From: Prado023 sp964418695
GTDB taxonomy: Bacteria > Actinomycetota > Actinomycetes > S36-B12 > CAIYMF01
DNA length: 64,000 nt
NCBI GenBank assembly: GCA_964418695.1
Contig: CAYQMN010000006.1
Coordinates: forward strand, 1-64,000
Reading direction: 5' to 3'
Part shown: positions 51,519-60,054 of the stretch, in pieces
How positions within the stretch are numbered: position 1 is the stretch's first letter
Layout of the letters: each line of letters opens with the position of its first letter
Made by a program: the position numbers and the translations under genes
Notes under the pieces: generated by a model
What the model was told of the DNA's origin: nothing
The model's database searches: none
What the model saw: only the letters and a program-made list of their open reading frames with translations

Positions 51519-53591
51519 TCAGGCGACCGCGGCGTGGGTGAGGGTGCTCTCGATCTCCTCGTCGGAGACCTTGTTGGCCGACTTGAGCGCGGTCACGAGG
51601 AACCCGGCGATCACGGTGCCGACGGCGATCGCGATCAGGTACTGGATCGGGTTGTGGATCAGGCCGATGACCCAGATGCCACCGTGCGGGGCGCGCAGCT
51701 CGCAGCCGAACGCCATCACGAGGGCGCCGGTCGTGGCGCTGCCGGCCATCATCGAGGGGATGACCCGCAGCGGGTCGGACGCGGCGAACGGGATCGCGCC
51801 CTCGGTGATGAACGAGGCTCCCAGCAGCCATGCGGCCTTGCCGTTCTCACGCTCGGCGTCCGAGTAGAGCCTGGGACGCAGGACGGTCGAGGACAGGGCC
51901 ATCGCCAGCGGCGGGACCATGCCGGCGGCCATGACCGCGGCCATGATCTGCAGGGCCGGGCCGTTGTCGGCCGAGATCGCGGCGGTCAGGTTCAGCGTCG
52001 CGAACACGTAGGCGGTCTTGTTGACCGGGCCGCCCATGTCGACGGCCATCATCAGGCCGAGCAGCGCGCCGAGCAGGATCGCGTTGGCGCCGGACAGGCC
52101 GGACAGCCAGTCGGTCAGCGCGGTCTGCATGGAGGCCAGGGGCTTGCCGACCACGGTGAGCATGAACACGCCGTTGAGCAGCGTGGCCACCAGCGGGATG
52201 ATGACGACGGGCATGACGCCCCGGATCGCCTTGGGCACGTTCAGGTTGGCGAACCACCGGGCGATCCAGCCGCCGGTGAGGCCGCCGACGATGGCGCCCA
52301 GGAAGCCTGCGCCGATCGTGCCCGCTGCGACCCCGGCCACGAAGCCGGGGACCAGACCCGGGCGGTCGGCGATCGCGTAGGCGATGAAGCCGGCCAGGAC
52401 CGCGTTCAGGAACCCGAACGCGGTCGCGCCGAGGATGAACATCAGGCCGGCCCAGTCGTGCACCGAGATGAAGCTGAACCCGTTGAGGAACTCGGTGACG
52501 TTGTTGTTGACCTCGACGATGCTGTAGCCACCGAGCATGAAGCTCAGCGCGATCAGCAGGCCGCCGCCGGCGACGAACGGGATCATGTAGGAGACGCCGG
52601 TCATCAGGTACCCGCGCAGGCGGATCCCGAAGTGGCCCTCCTCGGCCTTGGTGGCCATCCCGCCGCCCCCGCCGCCGGCCGCCGCCGCGGCGCCCACCGG
52701 GGTGACGACCCCGGAGGCGACTGCTGCGACCGCCTCGTCGACCAGGCCCTTGGGGTCGTTGATCGCGCGCTTGACCCCCACGTCGACGGTCGGCTTGCCG
52801 CCGAACCGGGCCACGTCGCGGACCTCCACGTCGTGGGCGAAGACCACGCCGTCGGCGGCGGCGATCACGGCCGGGTCGAGCTTGGCGAACCCGCCGGAGC
52901 CCTGGGTCTCGATCGTGATCTCGTGCCCGGCCTCCTTCATCGCCTGCTCCAGGGACTCCGCGGCCATGTAGGTGTGCGCGATGCCGGTGGGGCAGGACGT
53001 GACGCCGACGAACTTCAGCCTGCGCTTGTCCGCCTGCACGGCCGCGGTGGCCGCGCCGGCCGCTGCCTCGTCGGATGCCGCGCGGGCTCCGGCGGCCGCT
53101 GCCGCCGCGGCCGGGGCCTGGGAGGCCGGCTTCGGCGCGTCGGGGTTGGCCGCCGCGACGATCGTGTCGACCACGAACTGCTTGTCCGTGGCGCCCAGCA
53201 GGGCCTCCCGGAACTCGTCGCGCATGAGCGAGCGGGACAGGCTGGCCAGGATCTTCAGATGCTCGTCGCCGGCCCCGTCGGGCACGACGATCATGAAGAC
53301 GAGCTTGGCCGGGCCGTCCGCCGCACCCCAGTCGATGCCGTGGGGGCTGCGGCCGAAGACCACCGTCGCCTCCGAGATGCCCTTCGAGCGGGCGTGCGGG
53401 ATGCCGATCCCGCCCTCGATGCCGGTGGCCATGATCTCCTCGCGGGCGGCCACGTCCGCGCGGAGCGTCACCGGGTCGGTGGCCCGGCCACTGGCGGCTG
53501 CCAGGGCTACCAGGCGGTCTATCGCCTGGTCCTTCGTCGTGGCCGAGCTGTCGAGGTCCAACTCGACAAGCTCGGTGGTTGTCACAGACAT
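51519..53591 (-). CDS. fruA: Fructose-specific PTS EIIABC component
   Basis: A 690-residue permease in EIIA-EIIB-EIIC order. EIIA has the phosphorylated His66 in GIGIPHARSK. An Ala-rich linker leads to EIIB with Cys200 in FVGVTSCPTGIAHTYMAAESL. EIIC (about 330-690) has eight or more helices (RLRGYLMTGVSYMIPFVAGGG). It imports fructose as fructose 1-phosphate, which FruK then phosphorylates. There is no HPr or FPr domain, so EI and HPr must come from elsewhere. AAGGAG precedes the ATG at 53591. It faces the hprK operon across a terminator. Confidence 0.95.
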   Translation of the reverse strand: MSVTTTELVELDLDSSATTKDQAIDRLVALAAASGRATDPVTLRADVAAREEIMATGIEGGIGIPHARSKGISEATVVFGRSPHGIDWGAADGPAKLVFMIVVPDGAGDEHLKILASLSRSLMRDEFREALLGATDKQFVVDTIVAAANPDAPKPASQAPAAAAAAAGARAASDEAAAGAATAAVQADKRRLKFVGVTSCPTGIAHTYMAAESLEQAMKEAGHEITIETQGSGGFAKLDPAVIAAADGVVFAHDVEVRDVARFGGKPTVDVGVKRAINDPKGLVDEAVAAVASGVVTPVGAAAAAGGGGGGMATKAEEGHFGIRLRGYLMTGVSYMIPFVAGGGLLIALSFMLGGYSIVEVNNNVTEFLNGFSFISVHDWAGLMFILGATAFGFLNAVLAGFIAYAIADRPGLVPGFVAGVAAGTIGAGFLGAIVGGLTGGWIARWFANLNVPKAIRGVMPVVIIPLVATLLNGVFMLTVVGKPLASMQTALTDWLSGLSGANAILLGALLGLMMAVDMGGPVNKTAYVFATLNLTAAISADNGPALQIMAAVMAAGMVPPLAMALSSTVLRPRLYSDAERENGKAAWLLGASFITEGAIPFAASDPLRVIPSMMAGSATTGALVMAFGCELRAPHGGIWVIGLIHNPIQYLIAIAVGTVIAGFLVTALKSANKVSDEEIESTLTHAAVA

Positions 53592-53604
53592 CGTGCGCTC
53601 CTTC

Positions 53605-53684
53605 GGGGGGTGGGGGGTCGAGCCGGGGGTCGCAGGGACGGGGGATCGGGGGGTCGGGGTCGGGGGGCGGGAGGGGCCGGGGGG
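53605..53684 (+). other. G-run tract in the fruK-fruA gap
   Basis: Eleven runs of three or more G (many of 5-6) on the plus strand within 80 bp. This is the template strand for the leftward fru genes, so a G-quadruplex here could impede RNA polymerase between fruK and fruA. The mRNA side is C-rich. Confidence 0.75.
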
Positions 53685-53695
53685 CGCCCGGCCGG

Positions 53696-54613
53696 TCAGC
53701 GGGCCACAGGATCGACCTGGACGGCGCCGGGATCGATGAGGCTGGCCGGGTAGACGCCCGTGCCGGCCGTCTGGACCGCGGCGGTCGCCCAGGCGATGCC
53801 GACGCGCAGTGCCTCGGGACCGGATCCGCCCGCGTGCAGGAAGCCCGAGAGCAGGCTGTCGCCGGCGCCGACCGTGCTGAGCACGGAGACCTTGGCGCCG
53901 GTGGCCTGCCAGCTGCCCTGGTCGTCGACCATGACCGCGCCCTTGGCGCCGAGGCTGCAGATCACCGTGCCGGCCCCGCGGGCGCGGGCCTCGTCGCAGC
54001 CGGCCAGCACCTCCTCGTAGGTGGTCAGCTCGCGGCCGAGGATCTCGCCGAGCTCCTCCTCGTTGGGCTTGATGAGGTCCGGGCGCACTGCCAGGCCGTC
54101 GGCCAGGGCGGCGCCGCTGATGTCCAGCGCGAATCGGGCACCCGCGGCCCGGGCGACCTCGGCGACCCCGAGCACGACGTCGGTGGACTGGCCGGTGGGC
54201 AGGCTGCCGGCCACCACGACCCAGTCGCCCTCGCCGGCCAGCTCGGCCACCGCGCCGGTCAGCGCGGCCACCTCGTCGGCGGAGAGCACCGGTCCGGCCT
54301 CGTTGAGCTTCGTCGTGGTGCCGTCGGGCTCGACGACGGCGACGTTGGCCCGGGAGTGGCCCTTGATCGGGATGGCCCGGAAGGGGATCTCGGCCTCGTC
54401 CAGCGCGGAGATGAGCGCCCGGCCCATCGGTCCGCCGGCCGGCAGGACCGCGACCGAGTCGGTGCCGTGAGCGGTGAGGAAGCGGGTGACGTTGACCCCC
54501 TTGCCGCCGGGATCCTCGATGGTGGAGTCAGCCCGCTGGACCTCGCCGCGCACCAGCGTCGCGAACGACATCGTGCGGTCCAGGCTCGGGTTGAACGTGA
54601 CAGTGACGATCAT
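53696..54613 (-). CDS. fruK: 1-phosphofructokinase
   Basis: A 305-residue PfkB-family sugar kinase. The N-terminus (MIVTVTFNPSLDRTM), glycine motif EDPGGKGVNVTRFL and catalytic TVGAGDSLLSGFL (Asp) mark FruK. It phosphorylates fructose 1-phosphate to fructose 1,6-bisphosphate, the signal known to activate HprK/P kinase in Firmicutes. The start overlaps the stop of the DeoR gene by 4 nt. A 104-nt G-rich gap separates it from fruA. Confidence 0.93.
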   Translation of the reverse strand: MIVTVTFNPSLDRTMSFATLVRGEVQRADSTIEDPGGKGVNVTRFLTAHGTDSVAVLPAGGPMGRALISALDEAEIPFRAIPIKGHSRANVAVVEPDGTTTKLNEAGPVLSADEVAALTGAVAELAGEGDWVVVAGSLPTGQSTDVVLGVAEVARAAGARFALDISGAALADGLAVRPDLIKPNEEELGEILGRELTTYEEVLAGCDEARARGAGTVICSLGAKGAVMVDDQGSWQATGAKVSVLSTVGAGDSLLSGFLHAGGSGPEALRVGIAWATAAVQTAGTGVYPASLIDPGAVQVDPVAR

Positions 54614-55368
54614 GCGCGTACCACCTCGGGTCCGGCCGCGGCCAAGCTGTCCGCGGCATCCTGCGTGAGTCGGGAATCGGTGACGATCGTGTCGATCTCG
54701 GACAGCGGGGCCACCAGGGCGAAGTGGTCGTGGCCGTACTTGGACTGGTCGGCCAGCAGCACTCGATCGCGGGCGCATCGGATGAGCGCGGCCTTGACCG
54801 CGGCCTCGGCGGGGTCTGGCGTGGTCAGCCCGCGCAGCGAGAAGCCGTTGGTGCCCATGAAGGCCACGGCGACATTGACGGTCGCGAGGTAGGCCAGCGC
54901 CTGCGCGTCGACGGTGGCCATCGTGCGCGACCGGACGCGACCGCCCACCAGGTGAACCGTGATCGACGGGCGCGGGGTGAGCAGGGCGGCGATGGGCAGG
55001 CTGTTCGTGACCACGGTGAAGGACCGGTCCGCCGGGATCACCTCGGCCAGGCAGCGGGTGGTCGTCCCCGCGTCCAGCGCGATGGCGCCCTCCTCGGGCA
55101 GGAGCGCCAGGGCCGCGCGGGCGATCCGCTCCTTCTCGACCGTGTGCACTTCCTCGCGGGTCGCCAGGGCCGGCTCGAAGCCGAGGGTGTCGGTCAGGAT
55201 CGCGCCGCCGTGGACCCGGCGCAGCAGCCCGGTCCGCTCCAGCGCGGTGAGGTCGCGGCGCACGGTCTCCGGGGTCACCCGGAAGCCGGCGGCGAGGTCG
55301 GCGACGTCCACCCGGCCGTGGGTGCGTGCCTGAGCGACGATCGCTGCTTGCCGCTCCTCCACGTACAC
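54610..55368 (-). CDS. fruR: DeoR-family transcriptional regulator of the fru operon
   Basis: A 252-residue DeoR regulator. The N-terminal helix-turn-helix is VDVADLAAGFRVTPETVRRDLTALERTGLLRRVHGGAIL. The C-terminal phosphosugar-binding domain contains IALDAGTTTRCLAEVI, VVTNSLPIAALL, and GTNGFSLRGLTTPDPAEAAVK. It most likely represses fruR-fruK-fruA and is released by fructose 1-phosphate. Start is GTG 55368 with GAGGG upstream. First gene of the operon, so it autoregulates. Confidence 0.9.
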   Translation of the reverse strand: MYVEERQAAIVAQARTHGRVDVADLAAGFRVTPETVRRDLTALERTGLLRRVHGGAILTDTLGFEPALATREEVHTVEKERIARAALALLPEEGAIALDAGTTTRCLAEVIPADRSFTVVTNSLPIAALLTPRPSITVHLVGGRVRSRTMATVDAQALAYLATVNVAVAFMGTNGFSLRGLTTPDPAEAAVKAALIRCARDRVLLADQSKYGHDHFALVAPLSEIDTIVTDSRLTQDAADSLAAAGPEVVRA

Positions 55369-55424
55369 CTGGCCCTCATTTCCGTCTCTGTGGCGTTGAT
55401 TCGGAAGTGAAGCGCATCCAGCGG

Positions 55425-55470
55425 GCAGGTGTCAACAGATACTCACAAGTAACAACACAAACACAGATCG
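55425..55470 (-). promoter_or_regulatory. AT-rich fru operon control region
   Basis: On the minus strand this reads as a series of TGTT/TTGTG-type half-repeats (TGTTTGTGTTGTTACTTGTG) ending in TTGACA, in an otherwise GC-rich setting and just upstream of fruR. It is the likely promoter and DeoR-type (FruR) operator site. Exact hexamers and operator ends are not certain. Confidence 0.5.
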
Positions 55471-55630
55471 GGCTCGGATGGAGCCGAGTCCGACCCGAGA
55501 TCGCATCGGGCACACGGGATCTTGCCTACTCCGTGTGCCGCGCGTGCGGTCTGAGGCGCGCCGGTGCACGTGCAAGCCGGATGTCACCGGACCGCACGTG
55601 CACCAAGGCGTCGACGGGAGCAGGTGGTGC

Positions 55631-57919
55631 TCAGGCCTGCACGGCGCCCCCGGTGCCGCTGCTGGCCGAGGCCGACCCCAGGTCGTACATCGTGACCCCG
55701 TCGATCGTCGTCGGGTTGAACGTCGACTCGACCCACGCGGCGATCTGGGCGGCCTCCTGTGAGCCGCCGTTCTGGCGCCCGCCGCCCAGCCCGCCGCGGC
55801 CCGCGGCGATGAACCAATGGATCTTCCCCTCGGCCACGTACTGCTGGAACTGCGCCAGCGTCGGCGACGGGTCCGTGCCGTTGAAGCCGCCGATCGCCAT
55901 GACCGGCTCCTGCGTGGACAGCTGGTAGCCCGAGGCCGAGTTGGCCCCGACCGTGGCCGCGACCCAGGTGTACGAGTCGGCGTCGGCCAGCAGCGCGTCG
56001 GTGATCTGCTGGGTCGGCTCGCTGCCCTGCAGCAGCGACCCGGTGCCGCCGTTGCCGGTCCCGCCGCCCTGCCCGCGGCCGGGGACCCACGGGAGCTGCC
56101 CGCTGCCCTGCCCGCTGCCGTTGCCGTTGCCGTCCCCGTTCGGCGGGATGCCGCCGCCACCGCCCTGGGGACCGCCCTGGGGGAACCCGCCCTGCGGCGG
56201 CGTGCCCTGCCGATTGCCCTGACCGTTGCCCTGGGGACCACCCTGTCCGCCGGGCCCGCGGCCCTGACCCCCCGGCCCGCCCGCGAACCGCGAGCCGAGC
56301 ACGGTGGGCCCGGCCGACGGCAGCGATCCGGAGTTCTGCGAAGCCGCGGTCTCCAGCGAGTACGCGGTCGGCCCGGCGAGCAGGACGACGAGCCCGGCCA
56401 GGCCCGCCCCGAGTGCTGCCCGGTGCCGCCAGCGCGCGGGCACCATGGGGCCGACCAGCATCAGCGCCGCGACCGCGAGGCCCGCCACTAGCACCGCCGG
56501 GCCGAGCCAGGGCAGGAACTGCTCGGAGCGGTCGAGCAGCGTCGCGGCCCAGGCCGCCGATCCGGCCACGACCACCGCCGCGGTGATTCGTGTCCAGAGC
56601 GCGCCGCGATGGACCCACAGGGCGAGCGAGCCGATCCCCAGCAGGGCGCCGATCGCGGGGGCGAGGGCGACCGTGTAGTACTCGTGGATGATCCCCGCGC
56701 CGAAGGAGATGACCGCGGCGGTGACCAGCAGCCAGCCCCCCCAGCCGATCGTGGCGGCCCGGGTCAGGTCGGTGCGGCCACCGCGGCGCGAGACCCAGAG
56801 CAGCACGCCGATCATGACCAGCGCGGCGGGCAGCAGCCAGGCGATCTGGCCCCCGTACCCGGCGCTGAACAGCCGACCCACGCCGGTCTCGCCCCAGCGG
56901 CCTGCCTGGCCGCCGCCGACGCTGCCGACCTCGTTGCCGGTCAGCCGGCCGAAGCCGTTGTAGCCGAAGATCAGCTCCAGCACGGAGTTGGTCTGCGAGC
57001 CGCCGATGTAGGGCCGGGAGTCCGCCGGCCACAGCTCCACGATGGCCACCCACCAGCCGCCCGCCACGACCATCGCCGCGAAGGCGGCGAGCAGGTGGCC
57101 GAGCCGGCGCTTCAGGTCGATCGGCGCGGCGATCGCGTACATCGCCACGAACCCGGGCAGGACGAGGAACGCCTGCATCATCTTGGTCAGGAACGCGAAC
57201 CCGACGAAGGCGCCGGCGAGCATGATCCAGCGCATCGAGGCCTTCTCGACCGCATGCCCCATGGCCCAGGCGGCCAGCACGAGCAGCAGGACGAGCAGGG
57301 CGTCGGGGTTGTTGAACCGGAACATCAGCGTGGCCACCGGGGTCAGCGCCAGCACGGCGCCGGCGATCAGCCCGGCGGGGGCACCGAACCAGCGCCGCAC
57401 GGTCGCGTAGAGCATGCCGACCGAGGCCACGCCGATCAGCGCCTGCGGGACCAGGACCGACCACGAGGTCAGGCCGAAGATCCGCACGCTCAGGCCCATC
57501 ACCCACAGCGAGCCCGGGGGCTTGTCGACGGTGATCGAGTTGGCCGCGTCCAGGCTGCCGAAGAACCAGGCCTTCCAGCTCGCGCCGCCGGCCTGCGCCG
57601 CGGCCGAGTAGTAGGAGTTCGCCCAGCCGTTGATCGAGAGGTTCCACAGGTAGAGCAGCGCGGTGCCGGCCAGCAGGCCGAGCAGCGCCCAGCGCGCCCA
57701 CCGCGGGGTGGGGTGCGGGGGCGGGCTGGGCCAGGACACGCCGCGATTGTCCTGCGTCGAGGCCGCAGGCTCGGGCACGACCGGCTGGGCCAGCGTCGGA
57801 TCATCGGAGGCGGTCGGGGAGATCGGATCGAGCACCACGGTCGGGTGCGCGACTGGCTGGGCCGGATCCGGCCTGGGCGGCTCGGCCGCGGAGTGGGTCT
57901 GGGTCGGGGGCGCGATCAC
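55631..57919 (-). CDS. GT39-family membrane glycosyltransferase (mannosyltransferase-like)
   Basis: A 762-residue integral membrane enzyme with about 12 helices. A Pro-rich cytoplasmic tail (1-70) precedes SYYSAAAQAGGASWKAWFFGSLDAANSITVDKPPG, which contains the Asp of the first extracellular loop typical of the family, and RFNNPDALLVLLLVLAAW. Residues about 546-626 form a Gly/Gln/Asn/Pro-rich stretch (GGPGGQGRGPGGQGG...), followed by a soluble C-terminal domain (MAIGGFNGTDPSPTLAQFQQYVAEGKIHWFI). It transfers a sugar from a polyprenyl-phosphate donor outside the cell. Start GTG 57919 overlaps the stop of the GT2-GtrA gene by 4 nt, giving a donor-maker and user pair. Confidence 0.9.
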   Translation of the reverse strand: MIAPPTQTHSAAEPPRPDPAQPVAHPTVVLDPISPTASDDPTLAQPVVPEPAASTQDNRGVSWPSPPPHPTPRWARWALLGLLAGTALLYLWNLSINGWANSYYSAAAQAGGASWKAWFFGSLDAANSITVDKPPGSLWVMGLSVRIFGLTSWSVLVPQALIGVASVGMLYATVRRWFGAPAGLIAGAVLALTPVATLMFRFNNPDALLVLLLVLAAWAMGHAVEKASMRWIMLAGAFVGFAFLTKMMQAFLVLPGFVAMYAIAAPIDLKRRLGHLLAAFAAMVVAGGWWVAIVELWPADSRPYIGGSQTNSVLELIFGYNGFGRLTGNEVGSVGGGQAGRWGETGVGRLFSAGYGGQIAWLLPAALVMIGVLLWVSRRGGRTDLTRAATIGWGGWLLVTAAVISFGAGIIHEYYTVALAPAIGALLGIGSLALWVHRGALWTRITAAVVVAGSAAWAATLLDRSEQFLPWLGPAVLVAGLAVAALMLVGPMVPARWRHRAALGAGLAGLVVLLAGPTAYSLETAASQNSGSLPSAGPTVLGSRFAGGPGGQGRGPGGQGGPQGNGQGNRQGTPPQGGFPQGGPQGGGGGIPPNGDGNGNGSGQGSGQLPWVPGRGQGGGTGNGGTGSLLQGSEPTQQITDALLADADSYTWVAATVGANSASGYQLSTQEPVMAIGGFNGTDPSPTLAQFQQYVAEGKIHWFIAAGRGGLGGGRQNGGSQEAAQIAAWVESTFNPTTIDGVTMYDLGSASASSGTGGAVQA

Positions 57920-59193
57920 GCGGGCACCTTCTCTCGGGAGTCGTGGTCGTGCGTCGCGTCGGCGCTCGCGTGGCCGGAGCCCGGCTCTGTCTGCTCCGGC
58001 GGGAGGCCGCCGGGCTGGGGACGCTGGGGCCGGAACACCCAGGACCGGAACAGGACGAAGCGCAGCACGGTTGCCAGCACGTTGGCCAGCGTGAGCATCA
58101 CCAGCTGCGCGGCGCGGGTGGCGTCGGGGGCGAGGGCGCCCAGCAGGGCCAGGCTCGCGGAGGTGAGCGCCAGGCCCAGGCCCAGCACGACCAGGCCTTG
58201 GGCCTGATGTCGCAGCCGCCCGGACCGACCGCGCACGCCGAACGTGAACGCGCGGTTCGCCGCGGTGTTGGCAAGCGCGGTCAGCAGCAGGGCCAGGACG
58301 TTGGCGGCGTGCGCCGGCATCGTCGCGCTCGCGACCCAGAACAGCAGCGCGTACGCCAGCGTGCTCAGGATCCCGACGATCAGGAACCGGCCCATCTGGC
58401 GCGGGGTGCCGGTCTCGCGCAGCAGCCGCCAGATGCCCGCCAGGTCCTTGCGGGCCGTGTCGACGATGTCCACCGAGCTGCGCGGGTCGTCCACCCAGTC
58501 CACCGGGACCTCGTGGATGCGCATCCCGGCCCGCTGCGCGCGCACGAGCAGCTCGGTGTCGAAGAACCACTCGGGATCCTCGACGTGCGGCAGCAGCGTC
58601 GCCGCGGCCTCGGCGCGGATCGCCTTGAACCCGCACTGCGCGTCGGTGAACCGCGCGCCCAGGAAGGTGCGCACGATCAGGTTGTAGGCCCGCGAGATCG
58701 CCTCGCGCCGCGGCCCGCGGGACACCCGCGACCCACTGGCCAGCCGGGTCCCGATCGCCAGGTCGGAGTGACCGGACAGCAGCGGGGCGACCAAGGGCAG
58801 CAGCGCGGCCAGGTCGGTGGAGAGGTCGACGTCCATGTAGGCCAGCACGGTCGCGTCGCTGGCCGACCACACTTCGCGCAGCGCCCGCCCGCGACCCTTC
58901 TGGGCGATCCGGACCATCCGGACCTCGGGGATGCGCTGCGCCAGGCGGGCGCCGATCTCCCAGGTCAGGTCGGTGGAGGCGTTGTCCGCGACGGTGATCC
59001 GGAACGAGTAGGGGAAGGAGCTGCGCAGGTGCGCGTACAGGCGCAGCACACAGCGCTCGAGGTCGTGCTCCTCGTTGTGGACCGGGATCACGATGTCGAC
59101 GCGGGGGGCGGCGTTGCCGGGCATCGGCCCGTGGACGGGCCGGTCAGGCGCGACCGCCCACGGCAGGCGGCTCTCGGGTGCGGGACGGTGCAT
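57916..59193 (-). CDS. Bifunctional GT2 glycosyltransferase with GtrA-like flippase domain
   Basis: A 425-residue protein. Residues 28-255 are a dolichyl-phosphate sugar synthase-like GT2 domain (VDIVIPVHNEEHDLERCV, DVDLSTDLAALLP as the DxD, DAQCGFKAIRAE). Residues about 268-395 are a GtrA-like four-helix domain (RFLIVGILSTLAYALLFW). It probably makes polyprenyl-phosphate hexose and flips it for the GT39 enzyme. A Pro/Gln/His/Asp-rich tail follows. The ATG at 59193 is tentative; a Met 23 codons later also precedes the domain. It is divergent from a two-component system. Confidence 0.88.
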   Translation of the reverse strand: MHRPAPESRLPWAVAPDRPVHGPMPGNAAPRVDIVIPVHNEEHDLERCVLRLYAHLRSSFPYSFRITVADNASTDLTWEIGARLAQRIPEVRMVRIAQKGRGRALREVWSASDATVLAYMDVDLSTDLAALLPLVAPLLSGHSDLAIGTRLASGSRVSRGPRREAISRAYNLIVRTFLGARFTDAQCGFKAIRAEAAATLLPHVEDPEWFFDTELLVRAQRAGMRIHEVPVDWVDDPRSSVDIVDTARKDLAGIWRLLRETGTPRQMGRFLIVGILSTLAYALLFWVASATMPAHAANVLALLLTALANTAANRAFTFGVRGRSGRLRHQAQGLVVLGLGLALTSASLALLGALAPDATRAAQLVMLTLANVLATVLRFVLFRSWVFRPQRPQPGGLPPEQTEPGSGHASADATHDHDSREKVPA

Positions 59194-59355
59194 GCGGACC
59201 AGGAGACCCGGCCTGCCTGGGAGCACCCTGGGAGCCCGCTGCGGATCAGGTGCAGGCCGAGGCGCCATGCCCTTCGCGCACCACGTCCGGCGCTCACAGG
59301 GTTCTGCCAGGGTTCTGCCAGCCTTGTCCTGGGTGGCGCGGGCAGGATGGCTCGC

Positions 59356-60054
59356 ATGACTGCTGAGGCGCGCCTGCTCGTGGTGGACGACGAGCCCAAT
59401 ATCGTCGAGCTGCTGTCGGCCAGCCTGCGGTTCGTCGGCTTCGAGGTGCACACCGCCACCAACGGGACCACCGCGCTGGCGCAGGCCGCCGAGCTGGACC
59501 CCGACCTGGTCGTGCTGGACGTGATGATGCCCGGGCTGGACGGCTTCGAGGTGGTCCGCCGGATGCGCCAGGACGGGCTGCGGATGCCCGTCCTCTTCCT
59601 GACCGCGCGTGACGCGGTCGAGGACCGGATCTCCGGGCTGACCCTGGGCGGGGACGACTACGTCACCAAGCCGTTCGCGCTGGGCGAGGTGGTGGCCCGC
59701 ATCCGCGCGCTGCTGCGTCGCGCGGGCATCCCCGGCGAGGTCGAGACCCAGCGCCTGACCTTCGCCGACATCGAGCTGGACGACGACGCGCACGAGGTGT
59801 TCAAGGCGGGTCGTGCGGTCGAGCTGTCGCCGACCGAGTTCAAGCTGCTGCGCTACCTGATGTCCAACCCCGGCCGGGTACTGTCCAAGGCTCAGATCCT
59901 CGACCATGTGTGGCATTACGACTTCGGGGGGGAGGCCACGGTGGTGGAGTCCTACATCTCCTATCTGCGCCGCAAGGTGGACACCACCGAGCCCCGCCTG
60001 CTGCAGACCGTTCGGGGCGTCGGCTACGTCCTGCGCCTGCCCCGGGAGGGCTGA
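59356..60054 (+). CDS. OmpR/PhoB-family response regulator
   Basis: A 232-residue regulator. The receiver domain has the acidic pair in VVDDEPN, phosphoacceptor Asp55 in LVVLDVMMPG, Thr in LFLTARD and Lys in DDYVTKPFA. A winged-helix DNA-binding domain follows (SPTEFKLLRYLMSNPGRVLSKAQILDHVW...VESYISYLRRKVD). Sequence is close to mycobacterial PrrA/TrcR-type regulators. CAGGAT lies 7 nt before the ATG, a possible leaderless start. Its stop overlaps the kinase gene by 1 nt. Confidence 0.93.
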   Translation: MTAEARLLVVDDEPNIVELLSASLRFVGFEVHTATNGTTALAQAAELDPDLVVLDVMMPGLDGFEVVRRMRQDGLRMPVLFLTARDAVEDRISGLTLGGDDYVTKPFALGEVVARIRALLRRAGIPGEVETQRLTFADIELDDDAHEVFKAGRAVELSPTEFKLLRYLMSNPGRVLSKAQILDHVWHYDFGGEATVVESYISYLRRKVDTTEPRLLQTVRGVGYVLRLPREG

